NCBI GenBank assembly: GCA_033977485.1
Contig: CM066993.1
Span: 28,014,001 to 28,078,000 of the forward strand
DNA: 64,000 bases
Direction of reading: 5' to 3'
Origin: Hydrangea macrophylla
Lineage: Eukaryota > Streptophyta > Magnoliopsida > Cornales > Hydrangeaceae
A program made the position numbers and the translations under genes. This document shows positions 23,798 to 34,230 of this stretch, one piece after another; the first letter of the stretch is position 1, and each line of letters starts with the position of its first letter. The notes below the pieces were generated by a model. The model searched no databases. It was given only the letters and a program-made list of their open reading frames with translations, and was not told the DNA's origin.

Positions 23798-24371
23798 TGC
23801 AAGAAATGAGGGAGAGTTGCCACATAGAATTTTTAGAATTGCTTATGTGGACTGGCTCACTGAAGTGGGATTGCTTTGGTAGCATATACAATGCATGGGG
23901 CTGTATAATTATGCGGCTATTGAATTTAAAAGACTTTACACATTCAACCAAAAAAGGGGAAAAAAATTAGAAAATGCCCCCGTAGAATTATTCAATATAT
24001 AAAGTAAACTTAGTATGTAAAGAAAATTAACAAAACTTGCAATTATTGAATGAGATCAAAGCAATGTTCCATAATGAAGAGGAAAATGATAAAGTTTTGA
24101 TTAAATTTAAAAGACTATCACGGTGATTCTCAAATAAGGAACCAAATGCTTTGGCAATTATACGACTTAAATTACAGTGAGAATTACTGACTTTCATTGA
24201 AAGTAGTTTTAGAATGTACATATGAGGTAGAAAAACACACTCACACTTGCTTAAGAACAATGTAAAATATCCCATTCTCGGGTATACAAAGCATCTACTA
24301 TCTAATTACAATAACATACCAACAAAGAACTCTGTCAACAATGCAAAAAATAAAAAAAAATGAATGTTATG
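23798..24371. other. Spacer left of element D, no gene
   Basis: No coding sequence recognised. Ends in the TSD TTATG (24367-24371) of element D and was originally contiguous with 47215 onward. Confidence 0.6.
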
Positions 24372-24625
24372 TGACAAGCGTAGGTATCTATAAAATACAA
24401 CCGCGTTAAAATAAGGAAATATACTGATATAGTTTACATTCCCTGTTATATCTGCAATTTGTGTGATAATGCTAGTTTATAGACAATGTGACTAATCTAT
24501 GATAAGTTGTGTTGTTTTAGCTGTTGTTTTGTGTAGATATGCTACTATGTTGTGATCAGGAATGAATAACAAGATAAAAAGGAAAGCTTGATTATGAGCA
24601 AGGTAATTTAAGATAAAAAGTGGAG

Positions 24626-24720
24626 TTCGAGCGATCGAGCCTTCCATCGATCGAAGCTAGTTCATGCGCTCGATTAATTCAAGGTTCAAGCGATCGAATG
24701 ATGTTCGATCGATTGAATAT
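24626..24720. repeat. CGATCGATCG palindrome cluster upstream of TATA, D 5' LTR
   Basis: GAGCGATCGAGC, ATCGATCGAA, AGCGATCGAA and TTCGATCGATTGAA variants within 95 bp, ending about 65 bp before the TATA-like motif. The 3' LTR copy lies at 45833-45948. Confidence 0.85.
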
Positions 24721-25217
24721 GCGTTTTATCATATTTTGCGCGCACGCAGCAGAAACGTATTCTATAACCCTAGCTTTAGATTTTACTATTTATATGAGGT
24801 TATGAACACATCCATGAGGATGCCCAACTTTTGGTTTTCATAGTTTACATAGAGAGAGACATAGAGTTTACTTGTTTTTATAGGTTAATATTGGATTCTA
24901 CATTGATTGCTTGGTGATTCCAGTTTTAATACAAGTGTTCCTTTCATTCTGGTTTCGTTTTATTGATTGTTTACATTCTGTTAGTAGTTTTACATAGTAT
25001 AAGCAGTAATAATTGTAGTGTCGCTTGTTAGTTTAGAATTAATCCATAGTTTTTGTAGTTTGCATGTTTAAATCACAACTAAACAAGACCTTAATGAATA
25101 TTCACATTAAAAATAAATCTGTGACACTCCAGACCATGTCCGAGAAGTCCCAGAGTTGGGAGATCACGATGAAACAGTGATCTCCAGCCTCTGCCATGCA
25201 GCAGTATAAAACCTATG

Positions 25218-25338
25218 TTTGATCGATCAAAGTTAGGTTGATCGATCGAAACAGAGATATAGTCAAGTGATCGAAGACATTTCGATTGATTGAGAGATGA
25301 TGATGTTCGATCGATCGAGAGTGCGTCGTTCGATCAAA
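25218..25338. repeat. CGATCGATCG palindrome cluster downstream of TATA, D 5' LTR
   Basis: Paired palindromes such as TTGATCGATCAAAG with TTGATCGATCGAAAC (about 20 bp apart), and TTCGATCGATCGA at 25306-25318. The 3' LTR equivalent is 46443-46566. Confidence 0.85.
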
Positions 25339-25991
25339 CCTTCAGATTCTTAGGTTGATACTTTGTAGTATTCTTAGACTTTCTATTTTCGAGATTTGTT
25401 ATCAAACTGTTCTGATATGCTCAGTTTGTCAAAACAGTTTCTTAGCTTTAAGCCTTAAGGCATTTTTCTTCAATAGCTTTTGTAAATAACTTTGAATGCT
25501 AACACCATTCAGAGTGCGAGTCCTAACTATTATTTTAAACCGCATTCATGTATTTTGTAATCAATTGTGATGATATAGTCCTGGTCATGAAAGGGCTACT
25601 GAATCTTTATCTTTAGAAAATACGAAATGTTGTAGAGAGACATACTCCATAGAGCTTTAATGTGACTGCATGGTAGATGGCTAGGTCACTTTGGATTCAT
25701 GTGATCCCAACGCTTCCCTTTCATAAAGACAAACCATTCTTAAAATTTCATTTTAGTTAATCATTATCTTAATTTAGTTGCTTTATTTTAGTAGTTGTTA
25801 ATTGTGGAACTTCGTGTTCTACATCTTTCTTTAAACATCGAATTTTTTTTTTCTTTTTGAGTTTAATCTAAGTAGTCAGTTTAAAACCTTCTCTGTGGGA
25901 TCGATTTGGTCTTATCCAATACTACTTGCATGTCCACCTACACTTGGGTATAGCACACAAGAGCACACAAAAGATTTGTGTGTCATGTTTT

Positions 25992-26009
25992 TGGCACCGT
26001 TGCCTGGGA
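25992..26009 (+). other. Primer-binding site, tRNA-Asp type, element D
   Basis: TGGCACCGTTGCCTGGGA differs at two positions from the plant tRNA-Asp 3' complement TGGCGCCGTTGCCGGGGA. The tRNA-Asp site is typical of the Athila/Tat lineage. Confidence 0.88.
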
Positions 26010-26210
26010 ACGCGACCGGCTAGTATTTAGATTACCTCGCTCTTTCTTCATTAATTTCTATTTTTCTTTTTATGTTTTGTTTAGGTTTAAAATCTTTTTA
26101 GACTTTTCCCTTTCATGTCCGATAATTCCATCGAAGGAATCTTCAGAAATCCACTCTACTCATCTGATTCTTCTAGTTCTATCAACCCCGTCGCCACACC
26201 TACATAATCT

Positions 26211-27703
26211 ATGGCCGACGATCAAAGCGAAAATGGTGAGAATAGGGTTGTGCCTATTGATGATTCGCTGCATCCCTTACGCGATCTCATGCAACCAGAG
26301 CATTCACCTACGCCTTCTTGTATTCTCATTCTACCCCATGCGAGCGAATTCCAATTTCGCAATGGAATGATTCAACTCCTTCCAACCTTTCACGGGATGG
26401 AGAGCGAGAAGGCATATCTACATGTCAAGGATTTCGAGGATGTTTGCAAAACATTCTCACAAAATTATCCTATAGATGTGACACGCCTAATGTTATTTTC
26501 CATCACTCTGAAGGACAAAGCAAAAGCATGGTTACTCACCCTCAAGCCAAATTCAATCTTCACCTTGCATACGATGAATACTGCATTTTTAAAGAAATTC
26601 TTCCCACCTCGCATGACCACTGAACTTGAACGACAAATGAACTCCTATAAACAAAAGAACAATGAAACCTTCACTCAAACTTAGGAGCATTTCAAAGATT
26701 TGTTTCTCTCATGCCCATATCACGGGTATGAAAAATTGCGAACCATTAGCTACTTTTATGAAGGACTAAATGGTGAAACAAAAAAATTGGTTGAAACCAT
26801 GAGCTCAGGTCCATTTCTTAGCAAAAACACCGAAAAGGCTGAAGCCCACTTTGAGTGGCTAGCCGAACTCACTCATGAATGGTCTAACTCTGAAGAGGTT
26901 TCACGTGCACAACTAGCAGTTGTAGAAGAGAAAAGCATTTATCAGTTAAAAAGTGAAGATCATCTAATGATAAAATACGAAGAAATGACAAGAAAGGTAG
27001 ACGAGTTAGGAATGAAAGGAGAGAGTTCTAGGCAAGTTTTGCCCGAGGAACCATGCGGCACTTGCAATATGTTGGGGCACACAACCCAATATTGTCCCAA
27101 CGTGCCATATTTTCAAGAACATGCCCCATGGAAATGAACGTCATGCAAGGCTATAGAGGGGTGGGGAATTCCTATAATAACAACAATAATTTTCAAAACA
27201 ATATTTGATGGAATCACCCAGATTTTGATTAGAAGAATGACGCTGGGACCTAAAACCAATATCAGCAACAACCCTGTAATAACAATCAATATCAAGGGCA
27301 AAACAACAGACATCCCCAGCAATTTAATAAAAATAGATCTAATAACTATAACCAAGCTCAACCCTCTAATAACCAACAGTCTAATGTCTACGTGCCACCA
27401 CATAGAAAGGTGCAAGAGGAAGATCCATTCTCTAACGTGAATTTAACACAGTAATTGATTCAAATGATGAGTAAAATGTCTGCGACGTTAGAGAGAATAG
27501 ATGCACGACAAGAGGGATCGGGTGGAACGTTTCTTGCCCAACCACTTCAAAACCCTAAGGGATACAACAATGGTCCCAATAATCAAGAACATGCAAAAGT
27601 TGTGACTACTATGAGAAGTGGAAAGATTATAGGGCACAACATGCCTCTTTCTACACCTAAAGAGGATGAAGTGGTAAACAAAAAAGAATCCATCCACAAA
27701 TGA
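26211..27703 (+). pseudogene. gag, element D
   Basis: Starts at the ATG at 26211. The Retrotrans_gag core (LLPTFHG, then LKDKAKAWL and FLKKFFP) spans about codons 60-155. The same frame continues after a TAG at 26682 that stands where tryptophan is expected. A zinc knuckle, CGTCNMLGHTTQYC (C-x2-C-x4-H-x4-C), lies near 27054. A frameshift near 27137 moves the Asn/Gln-rich linker to another frame, resuming at 27455-27703. It would have formed the capsid. Confidence 0.9.
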
Positions 27704-27759
27704 AGAGGAGCCATCTACGAATAACGAACCATTAAAATCAAATGATGAATCTCCTACAG

Positions 27760-28612
27760 AAGTAGAAGAAGTTGAGAGAAGGCCTGGAAAGAAGCCCGTT
27801 AAGGACGATTACCTAAATGCCCTTTCCCCGCGCCTTACCCTCAAAGGCTAAAGAAGACCAAAAATGAGACAAAGAATCAGGAGTTCTTGGAACTATTTAA
27901 ACAAGTAAAAATAAACCTTCCACTCCTTAATGCAATCAGAAAAGTACCGACCTATGCTAAATATCTTAAAGACTTATGCACAGTCAAGAGGCGATAGAGT
28001 GTGAAGAAGCATGCATATGTCGCTTTCCAAGCGAGCGCAATCATCCAAAATGAACTGTCTCCTAAACTTAAAGACCCTGATACTCCCACTGTCTCATGTC
28101 AGATTGGGAATCAAAGAACACACAACGCACTCGTCGATCTAGGAGCAAGCGTAAACCTGCTGACATACTCTATCTATAAACAACTAGGGTTAGGTGAACT
28201 CAAACCTACTCGAGTTGCATTACAATTGGAAGATAGGTCGGTGAAATACCCTAAAGGACAACTGGAGGACGTCCTCATTCAAATAGACTTATTTATCTTC
28301 CTGGTTGATTTTATAATCTTAGACACTGAACCTGTGTTCAATCCATATGCACAAATCCCGATGATATTTGGACGTCCATTCCTCAACACAATTGATGCCA
28401 CAATAAAAATAAGATGTGGTATAATGACCATCGTATTTGGGAATATGACTTTAAACGTCAAAGCCTTTTCTAATCCCCGACCTGAAGAATACGAGGATGA
28501 AGAGGAAGCAAACCACATTGAGACGGTCATCGAAGAGGAGGCTAATGTCGTTGATTACAAAGATCCTTTGGAGGTAGTTGGTGTCACAATTCGACACTGT
28601 CTATCGAACTAA
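27760..28612 (+). pseudogene. Aspartic protease region, element D
   Basis: Open from 28001 to 28612. The Athila-type protease core carries DLGASVNLL near 28136 (the active-site Asp), ILDTEP and the GRPFLNT motif. An acidic stretch (EEYEDEEE) follows. Upstream, 27760-28000 is a broken part of the same polyprotein. Confidence 0.88.
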
Positions 28613-28639
28613 CGATTCTACTTCACTGGATGCTGACCT

Positions 28640-28978
28640 AAATCAATTGTGCCTTATGATGGAAATGAAAGTGAGCTGAATGTATGTGGGTTACCCCATA
28701 TGAACCGTTGCCTCTGAAAAACCAAATTAGTCATGCCCTTGAGTTTCCAGTTTCCTGACGTGAAATTAAAGGAGCTTCCTACGGAGCTCAAATATGCTTT
28801 CCTGGGGAATGAGAAAACATACCCCGTTATAATTTCATCCACCTTAAACTCCGAACAAGAGGGTAAACTAGCTTGAATGCTAAAACAACATAAGGGAGCA
28901 TTGGGATGGACTATTGCTGACCTCAAAGGCATAAGCCCGTCCATTTGCACCCACAAAATTTATCTAGAAGAAGACGCT
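28640..28978 (+). pseudogene. RT N-terminal part, element D (interrupted by A2)
   Basis: Decayed polyprotein leading into the RT N-terminus. The ALGWTIADLKGISP stretch near 28900 and the CTHKIYLEEDA block at the insertion point are standard Athila RT landmarks. The frame stops at the A2 insertion and the matching continuation begins at 37278, so this is one domain split in two. Confidence 0.9.
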
Positions 28979-30286
28979 TGATCGGGAGAGAACTAATCCT
29001 ATTTATACGCCTTAATGAGCATCTGTTAGATCCTTTTTATCCTGTTTTTGTATATTTTTACTTCGTTTTCAAGTTTCTGACAGGATTTGGAAGAAATCAC
29101 CTAAACCAGGATAAACAGGGTGAAAAAGCACAAAGAAAGAAACTGAAAAAGCCAAGTCGCGCGCGCGACCCGCGCCCGCGAAAACCAGAATCGCTCGCGC
29201 GATCCGCTCGCGCGAGATACCCAGAATTGCTCGCGCGATATGTGTAAAAACCAAAGTTGCGTATTTCAGTGTACTGAAGACTCCTGTGCAAACGAAACTG
29301 CTGGACGACGTCTAGACTGTAAATTACATCAGTTTCAGTTCGTTTCGGGTTAGGAAGGCTTCCAAAACTTGTTGTAAATCTATATATACTCTATTTTACT
29401 TCAATTGAAGGGTTACACACCCATACATACACATTCTACAACCATACTTCCAGCCATTGAAGGGAGGGAAGCAAGGAGAAGAAGAAAAAGACCAAGGGTT
29501 TCCATGGCCTCCTCCATCAACTATTTGCCATCCATCACTTCCATGGACGGCTAGATCATAGATCTAGGGTTTCAATGAAGCCCTAGACGAGTAATAGGGA
29601 GTATTTTGTGTTTTTATTTTAGTTTTATTATGTATGGATGACAGTCACATGTTTAGAGGATTTTTATAAATAAATCGTACTTCTAGTGATTAAATCATTA
29701 CGTTCAGAATTTATTCTTGTCTTAGATCTATTTTGACTGTGATGTGCTCAACGATCTATGCTTGCTGTGCTTGTTTAGATTGTTTACATGTGATGGTGCT
29801 TTATTGATTTGTGCTATCAAGTATCCGAATAGTCCATGCCTAGGTTAGACGGATTAGATCACAACCTTAGTTTAGTGTGGGATAATTCGTGCTAACCGAA
29901 GATGGATTATGTTGGTGCTTGAACCATGATTATCTTCTTGTCGGAGGAATTGGGCTTGTAGCTACAATTCCCCATTATCATCCAATGTAATAAGCTAAAG
30001 TAATTCATAAATATTCCTATTATGAAGCTAGTGGTGGATTTGCAATCCTAGGTTCCCTTAAATATTATTTAAAACAACTTTAATTGCTTTCCTAGTTTAG
30101 ATTTACTTTTATTGTTCTTAGTTTAATTAAATCCAAATCAAATCCATTTTTCTTAATTAATTAGACTTAGGTTTTTAAGATTAAGAGCTGTAGTAATCAA
30201 TCTCTGTGGGTTCGACCTTTACTTCCACACTGCAAATCTTTTGAAAAGTAAAGAATACTTTTTACATCTTGATATTGACAACATCA
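28979..30286 (+). mobile_element. 5' LTR of A2 (1308 bp)
   Basis: TGATCGGGAG ... GACAACATCA. CG-palindrome cluster at 29157-29239, TATA motif (TCTATATATACTC) near 29379, then a long AT-rich R/U5. Confidence 0.97.
29157..29239. repeat. Paired CTCGCGCGAG palindromes in U3, A2 5' LTR
   Basis: CTCGCGCGA (29194-29202) and the perfect palindrome CTCGCGCGAG (29207-29216) are 13 bp apart. A more degenerate pair precedes them and a single copy follows. The 3' LTR copy is at 36143-36226. Three of the LTR differences fall within this 83-bp cluster. Confidence 0.9.
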
Positions 30287-30291
30287 ATTTT

Positions 30292-30309
30292 TGGCGCCGT
30301 TGCCGGGGA
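30292..30309 (+). other. Primer-binding site, tRNA-Asp, A2
   Basis: TGGCGCCGTTGCCGGGGA, 5 bp after the LTR, is an exact complement of the plant tRNA-Asp 3' end. Confidence 0.95.
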
Positions 30310-30757
30310 TTGCATTACTACCTTTAGTTTTATAATCTTAGTTTAGTTAATTTGTAAATATTAGGTTTGTTTTTATTCTTCCTATTTTCCGTTTTTGTTT
30401 TTAGTTACTAACTTGTTCTTCTATTTTGTAGTCAACGTTTCCGAGTGGAGTAGCTAATTACATCAAAGGAGCTTACGCAAATAAAAATATAAATAAAATA
30501 ACATAACTTGCTTCTTGTGAAACTCGCTTTAAACCACTGTAAGTCAGGGCGCTGTGACGCACTATTTGCATTAGTTTAGGGTTAATTGCACTGCATTAGC
30601 TAGGAAACCCGAGGCGCTGGGCTTGACGCGGTCATTGCATTACAGGATAATATTCATGCATCACAGTAGTTGAGTGCTTGTTATCGTAGTTGCGTGATTG
30701 CTATTTGTTTTTTTTAGTTGAGTCAGTTTTTGTTTTTAGTTTACTTTCTTTTAGTTT
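30310..30757 (+). other. Leader between PBS and gag, A2
   Basis: About 450 bp of untranslated leader, AT-rich with a GC-rich island near 30545-30640. This is where a packaging or dimerisation signal would be expected; none is demonstrable by eye. Confidence 0.6.
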
Positions 30758-32056
30758 ATGTTAGGTACACGTTCAAATAAACCGGAATTACAACCTTTAG
30801 ACTCTGAACTTGAACGTACATTAAGACTTAATAAGTCTTCAAACTTAACTTCTAGAACAAGGTTTTTAATAGACGACGATTTGACACCGAAACCAACGTC
30901 TTTATTTGAATCTGAAATACGTAGTACTCTTCAAAAACTAAAGAAACCACGCTTTAATAACATAGAACCAATTAAAATGGCAGACATTGGAAATAATAAC
31001 GATAACAATCAAAATAACAACGGAGCTAATATGAATAATCCTAATATCCCTCCACCTCCGCCGCTTAAAGATTATTTTATTCCTACGACTTACACGCCAC
31101 AAACATGTATTGAATTACCGGAGGCGACGGCATCTCACTTTGAGATAAAGTCGTCTACCATCTCGCTACTTCCATCTTTCCATGGCCGTTTAAATGAAGA
31201 TCCATATAAACACTTAGGAGATTTTCAGGATATATGCTCTACTTTGAAAATCCAAAATCTTACTGATGATGAATTAAAAATGCGGCTCTTTCCATTTTCA
31301 TTAAAAGACAAAGCTAAATATTGGCTCCAATCTTTGGAGCCAAACACAATTAGAACATGGGAAGACTTACACACCGCATTTTTACAAAAGTTTTTTCCGA
31401 TTATGCGTACGAATCAGATAAGAAAATCTATAACAAACTTTGTGATGCAAGATGGGGAATCACTTTACGACACGTGGGAAAAATTTAAAGAATTATTACG
31501 TTCGTGCCCACATCATCAGGTTCCCAAGTGGCAATTGGTTCAAGTCTTCTACGAGGGGCTTATTCCCTCTGTTAGGAATACCATCGATGCCGTTTGTGCG
31601 GGTACTTTCCTACACAAAAGCGCCGACGAGGCTTGGAAAATTTTTGAAACTTTGAGCGAGAATTCGATGCACCAAGCGGTGTCGGTACGTTCGGAAGGAT
31701 ATCTTCCTCCACCCAAACGAGAGGTGAAGTTTGAGTCGAGTCATTCTATTGAATTTCAAGAATTATCTAAAAAACTTGACCGACTTATGACAATGAACCA
31801 AACGACAGTCTCACCCGCTCATGAAATTTGTGCATTATGTTCTGATCCTTCACATTCTATACTTGCATGTCCATCGGCAAGTCAATTTCCGGAATTTGTG
31901 GAGCAACACATTAATTCTATTCAACAATACCCACAAAATAATTATAATGCAACTACTAATAATCCGGATGCGCCATGGAGAAACCATCCTAACTTCTCGT
32001 GGAAAAATAATGCTAATAATCTTAATGAGGCAACTAATTTTCCAAATGCGTATTGA
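30758..32056 (+). CDS. gag, element A2
   Basis: 432 codons from the ATG at 30758. The N-terminal 70 residues are unrecognised; an Asn-rich linker follows (about 75-95). The Retrotrans_gag core is at about 125-320 (LLPSFHG, KDKAKYWL, FLQKFFP). A zinc knuckle, CALCSDPSHSILAC (C-x2-C-x4-H-x4-C), starts at codon 358 and an Asn/Gln-rich tail follows. It ends at a TGA (32054-32056) in the same frame as the protease ORF. A second stop, TAG, follows at 32099. Both could arise by one C-to-T change on either strand. The protein would form the particle for this non-autonomous element. Confidence 0.93.
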   Translation: MLGTRSNKPELQPLDSELERTLRLNKSSNLTSRTRFLIDDDLTPKPTSLFESEIRSTLQKLKKPRFNNIEPIKMADIGNNNDNNQNNNGANMNNPNIPPPPPLKDYFIPTTYTPQTCIELPEATASHFEIKSSTISLLPSFHGRLNEDPYKHLGDFQDICSTLKIQNLTDDELKMRLFPFSLKDKAKYWLQSLEPNTIRTWEDLHTAFLQKFFPIMRTNQIRKSITNFVMQDGESLYDTWEKFKELLRSCPHHQVPKWQLVQVFYEGLIPSVRNTIDAVCAGTFLHKSADEAWKIFETLSENSMHQAVSVRSEGYLPPPKREVKFESSHSIEFQELSKKLDRLMTMNQTTVSPAHEICALCSDPSHSILACPSASQFPEFVEQHINSIQQYPQNNYNATTNNPDAPWRNHPNFSWKNNANNLNEATNFPNAY

Positions 32057-32101
32057 CCTCAGTTTCAACCTAATCAATACCAACACCCGCCTCCTAATTA
32101 G

Positions 32102-33460
32102 AATCCTTCAAGGGGTAATGCTTTTGAGGAAAAGGTGTTGGCGTCCCTTAAGACTATTGAAACGCAAGTACAGGCACAAGCACAAATAGTGCACTCACAC
32201 ACACAATCCATTGCGAAGCTTGAATCCCAAATGGGACAACTAGCTACTGTAGTGAGTCGTAGAAATGAGGGGACGTTGCCTAGTCAAACAATTCAAAACC
32301 CTAAGGGACAATATGAGGTTAAGGGGTCGAATGAGCAAGTAAACGCCGTATCAACTAGGTTGACTACACGAGAGGAAGAGGTAATAGAAATTCCGAATGC
32401 GAATGTGAAAGATATGAATATCAACTCTAATACGAAGAAGGGTGAGGACGCGAGCCAAAGTAAGAAAGAAAAAGAATCGGACCCAACGAATTATATTCCG
32501 AGAATGCTATATCCACCAAACGTTGAGGGACCGTCACATTTGCCCAAGAAAGGGTCAAAAATGGAAGATATACTCGAGGTGTTTAAACAAGTTAAAATCA
32601 ATATTCCATTCCTCGATGCTATTAAACAAATTCCCGCTTATGCTAAATGTCTAAAAGACCTTTGTACACAAAAGCGCAAAATACGCAGTCATACTCCTAA
32701 AAAGGTCTTCCTCCCGGAAAAAGTAAGCTCTATATTCCAACACGCTCCTCCGAAGTATAAGGATCCTGGTACGCCTACGATTTCATGTGTCATAGGTGAC
32801 ACTATCATTCATAGGGCTCTCCTTGACTTAGGAGCTAGTGTTAACCTCTTACCTTATCATGTCTATAAACAACTAGGTTTAGGTGAACTTAAGCCCACGG
32901 CCGCTACTATTCAATTAGCGGATCGTTCTGTCAAAGTACCTAGAGGAATCGTCGAAGACGTACTAGTAAAAGTTGATCAATGTTTTTATCCCGTTGATTT
33001 TATGGTCCTTGACACTGAACCGGTGCTAGATGCTCGAAAATACACTCCTGTTATTCTTGGTCGTCCATTCTTAGCCACGGCCAACGCACGTGTCAATTGT
33101 AGAACAGGGGTAATGAAAGTGTCGTTCGGGAATATAAAATTAAAATTAAACGTTTTTAATGCTATTGATCAACCTCCTAAAGATGACGATTACCTATGTG
33201 AGACGGAAGGTGAGGTAAGACGGAATATTGAGCCTACCAAAGAAATAAATGTGAGTAACGAAAAAGATATGGCGAATGATGAGTGGATGAACCCTAATAC
33301 TTCGGACCCTATTGCTGAATCCACTCGGAAGATAAGAAATCGATTTGAACATAATGACGAACCATTAATCGAATTAATTCAAAGCGACGTGATTTCTGCG
33401 TACCACCGAGCTCTTCCTGATATTATTAGGGGTACAAAATCTGGTTTTCAGCCTCCATAA
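32102..33460 (+). CDS. Protease-containing ORF, element A2
   Basis: Same frame as gag, after the stops at 32054 and 32099; the first ATG is at 32135 (441 codons). The N-terminal half is a gag-like tail with a MGQLATVVS block. The retropepsin-like domain has DLGASVN (Asp at codon 231), VLDTEP, and GRPFLAT as the flap/C-terminal motif. The frame ends shortly after this domain at 33460, where complete Athila elements continue into RT. Domains are unbroken, which fits a recent copy. Translation would need readthrough of two stops, or the parent copy lacked them. Confidence 0.9.
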   Translation, partial: NPSRGNAFEEKVLASLKTIETQVQAQAQIVHSHTQSIAKLESQMGQLATVVSRRNEGTLPSQTIQNPKGQYEVKGSNEQVNAVSTRLTTREEEVIEIPNANVKDMNINSNTKKGEDASQSKKEKESDPTNYIPRMLYPPNVEGPSHLPKKGSKMEDILEVFKQVKINIPFLDAIKQIPAYAKCLKDLCTQKRKIRSHTPKKVFLPEKVSSIFQHAPPKYKDPGTPTISCVIGDTIIHRALLDLGASVNLLPYHVYKQLGLGELKPTAATIQLADRSVKVPRGIVEDVLVKVDQCFYPVDFMVLDTEPVLDARKYTPVILGRPFLATANARVNCRTGVMKVSFGNIKLKLNVFNAIDQPPKDDDYLCETEGEVRRNIEPTKEINVSNEKDMANDEWMNPNTSDPIAESTRKIRNRFEHNDEPLIELIQSDVISAYHRALPDIIRGTKSGFQPP

Positions 33461-33661
33461 AATCTTGAGCTAGAACGGTCTAGCTAAAGACGTAAAAGAT
33501 AGCGCTTCTTGGGAGGCAACCCAAGCTTAATGTCGTCTGTTTTCTTTGTTTTTGGGTCCTTTTGGTCAGTTTGTGAGCATTCTGGACATGTTTGGGGGTT
33601 GGAATTAATTTACTTTAATATTATATACATAATTTTAACCAAAAAATGGAAAAAACAAAAA

Positions 33662-33852
33662 TCGCGCGCGCGGCCTGCTCGCACGAGACGTCGCTCGCGC
33701 GGCCCGCTGGCGCGAGTTTGCCCCTTAGATGTTTTTCATTGCTTTTCTTGTTTTGAGCCCTCAGGTTCTCCTCGCGCCTGATGTCGTGGGCGCGAGGTAC
33801 CTCGCTCGCGCAAAAAAAAAAAAAAAAAATTGGGAATTCGCTCGCGCGATTT
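33662..33852. repeat. CTCGCGCGAG palindrome cluster, A2 internal
   Basis: Near-palindromes TCGCGCGCGCGG, CTCGCACGAG, CGCTCGCGCGG, CTGGCGCGAG and, later, GGGCGCGAGG, CGCTCGCGC and CGCTCGCGCGA, again mostly in pairs. It lies about 200 bp after the protease stop codon. Confidence 0.85.
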
Positions 33853-34191
33853 CCCCTTTTACTATATCCTTCCCCCTATCTATTTTTATTTGTGTTCCTT
33901 TTCTGTTTTTGTTTATTTGGTTCAGTTTAGTTCGTGTTCGTTGTTTTTCGTGTTACATTTATACTTTTTCATTTTAATTCTTTTCCATTTGCTTATTTAG
34001 TTTCGTTTAGCTTAGTTATAATTCTTTTAGCTGTTTTTATTATTTTGTTTGTTTAATTTTCTTTTGTTAAGAAGTAACAGGTAACATTGAACTTTATAGC
34101 CATATTCCTTTGTGTTCACCTGTTCTATGCTTGTCAAGATCGAGGTACTATCGTTCCATTCTTACGTCTTCTCCTTTCTTTCGTTTTATTG

Positions 34192-34230
34192 TTTCATTGG
34201 GGACAATGAAAGGTTTAGGTTTGGGGGTAT
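34192..34230 (+). other. Hairpin with GGGA loop plus internal PPT-like tract, A2
   Basis: TTTCATTG (34192-34199), GGGA, CAATGAAA (34204-34211), then AGGTTTAGGTTTGGGGGT. Identical to A1 4898-4936, although most of the surrounding region has diverged. Confidence 0.85.

Larger units (their letters stand above)
24372..25985 (+). mobile_element. 5' LTR of element D (1614 bp)
   Basis: Starts TGACAAGCG; the end is decayed (GTGTCA against GTGACA in the 3' LTR). TATA-like ATTTATATGAGG near 24788. Palindrome clusters lie on both sides of it (24626-24720 and 25218-25338). Confidence 0.93.

Noticed and set aside
24027..24275. 82-codon minus-strand frame left of D as a host gene exon
   Set aside because: No recognisable domain, no splice context, and the joined flank at 47215 does not continue it.
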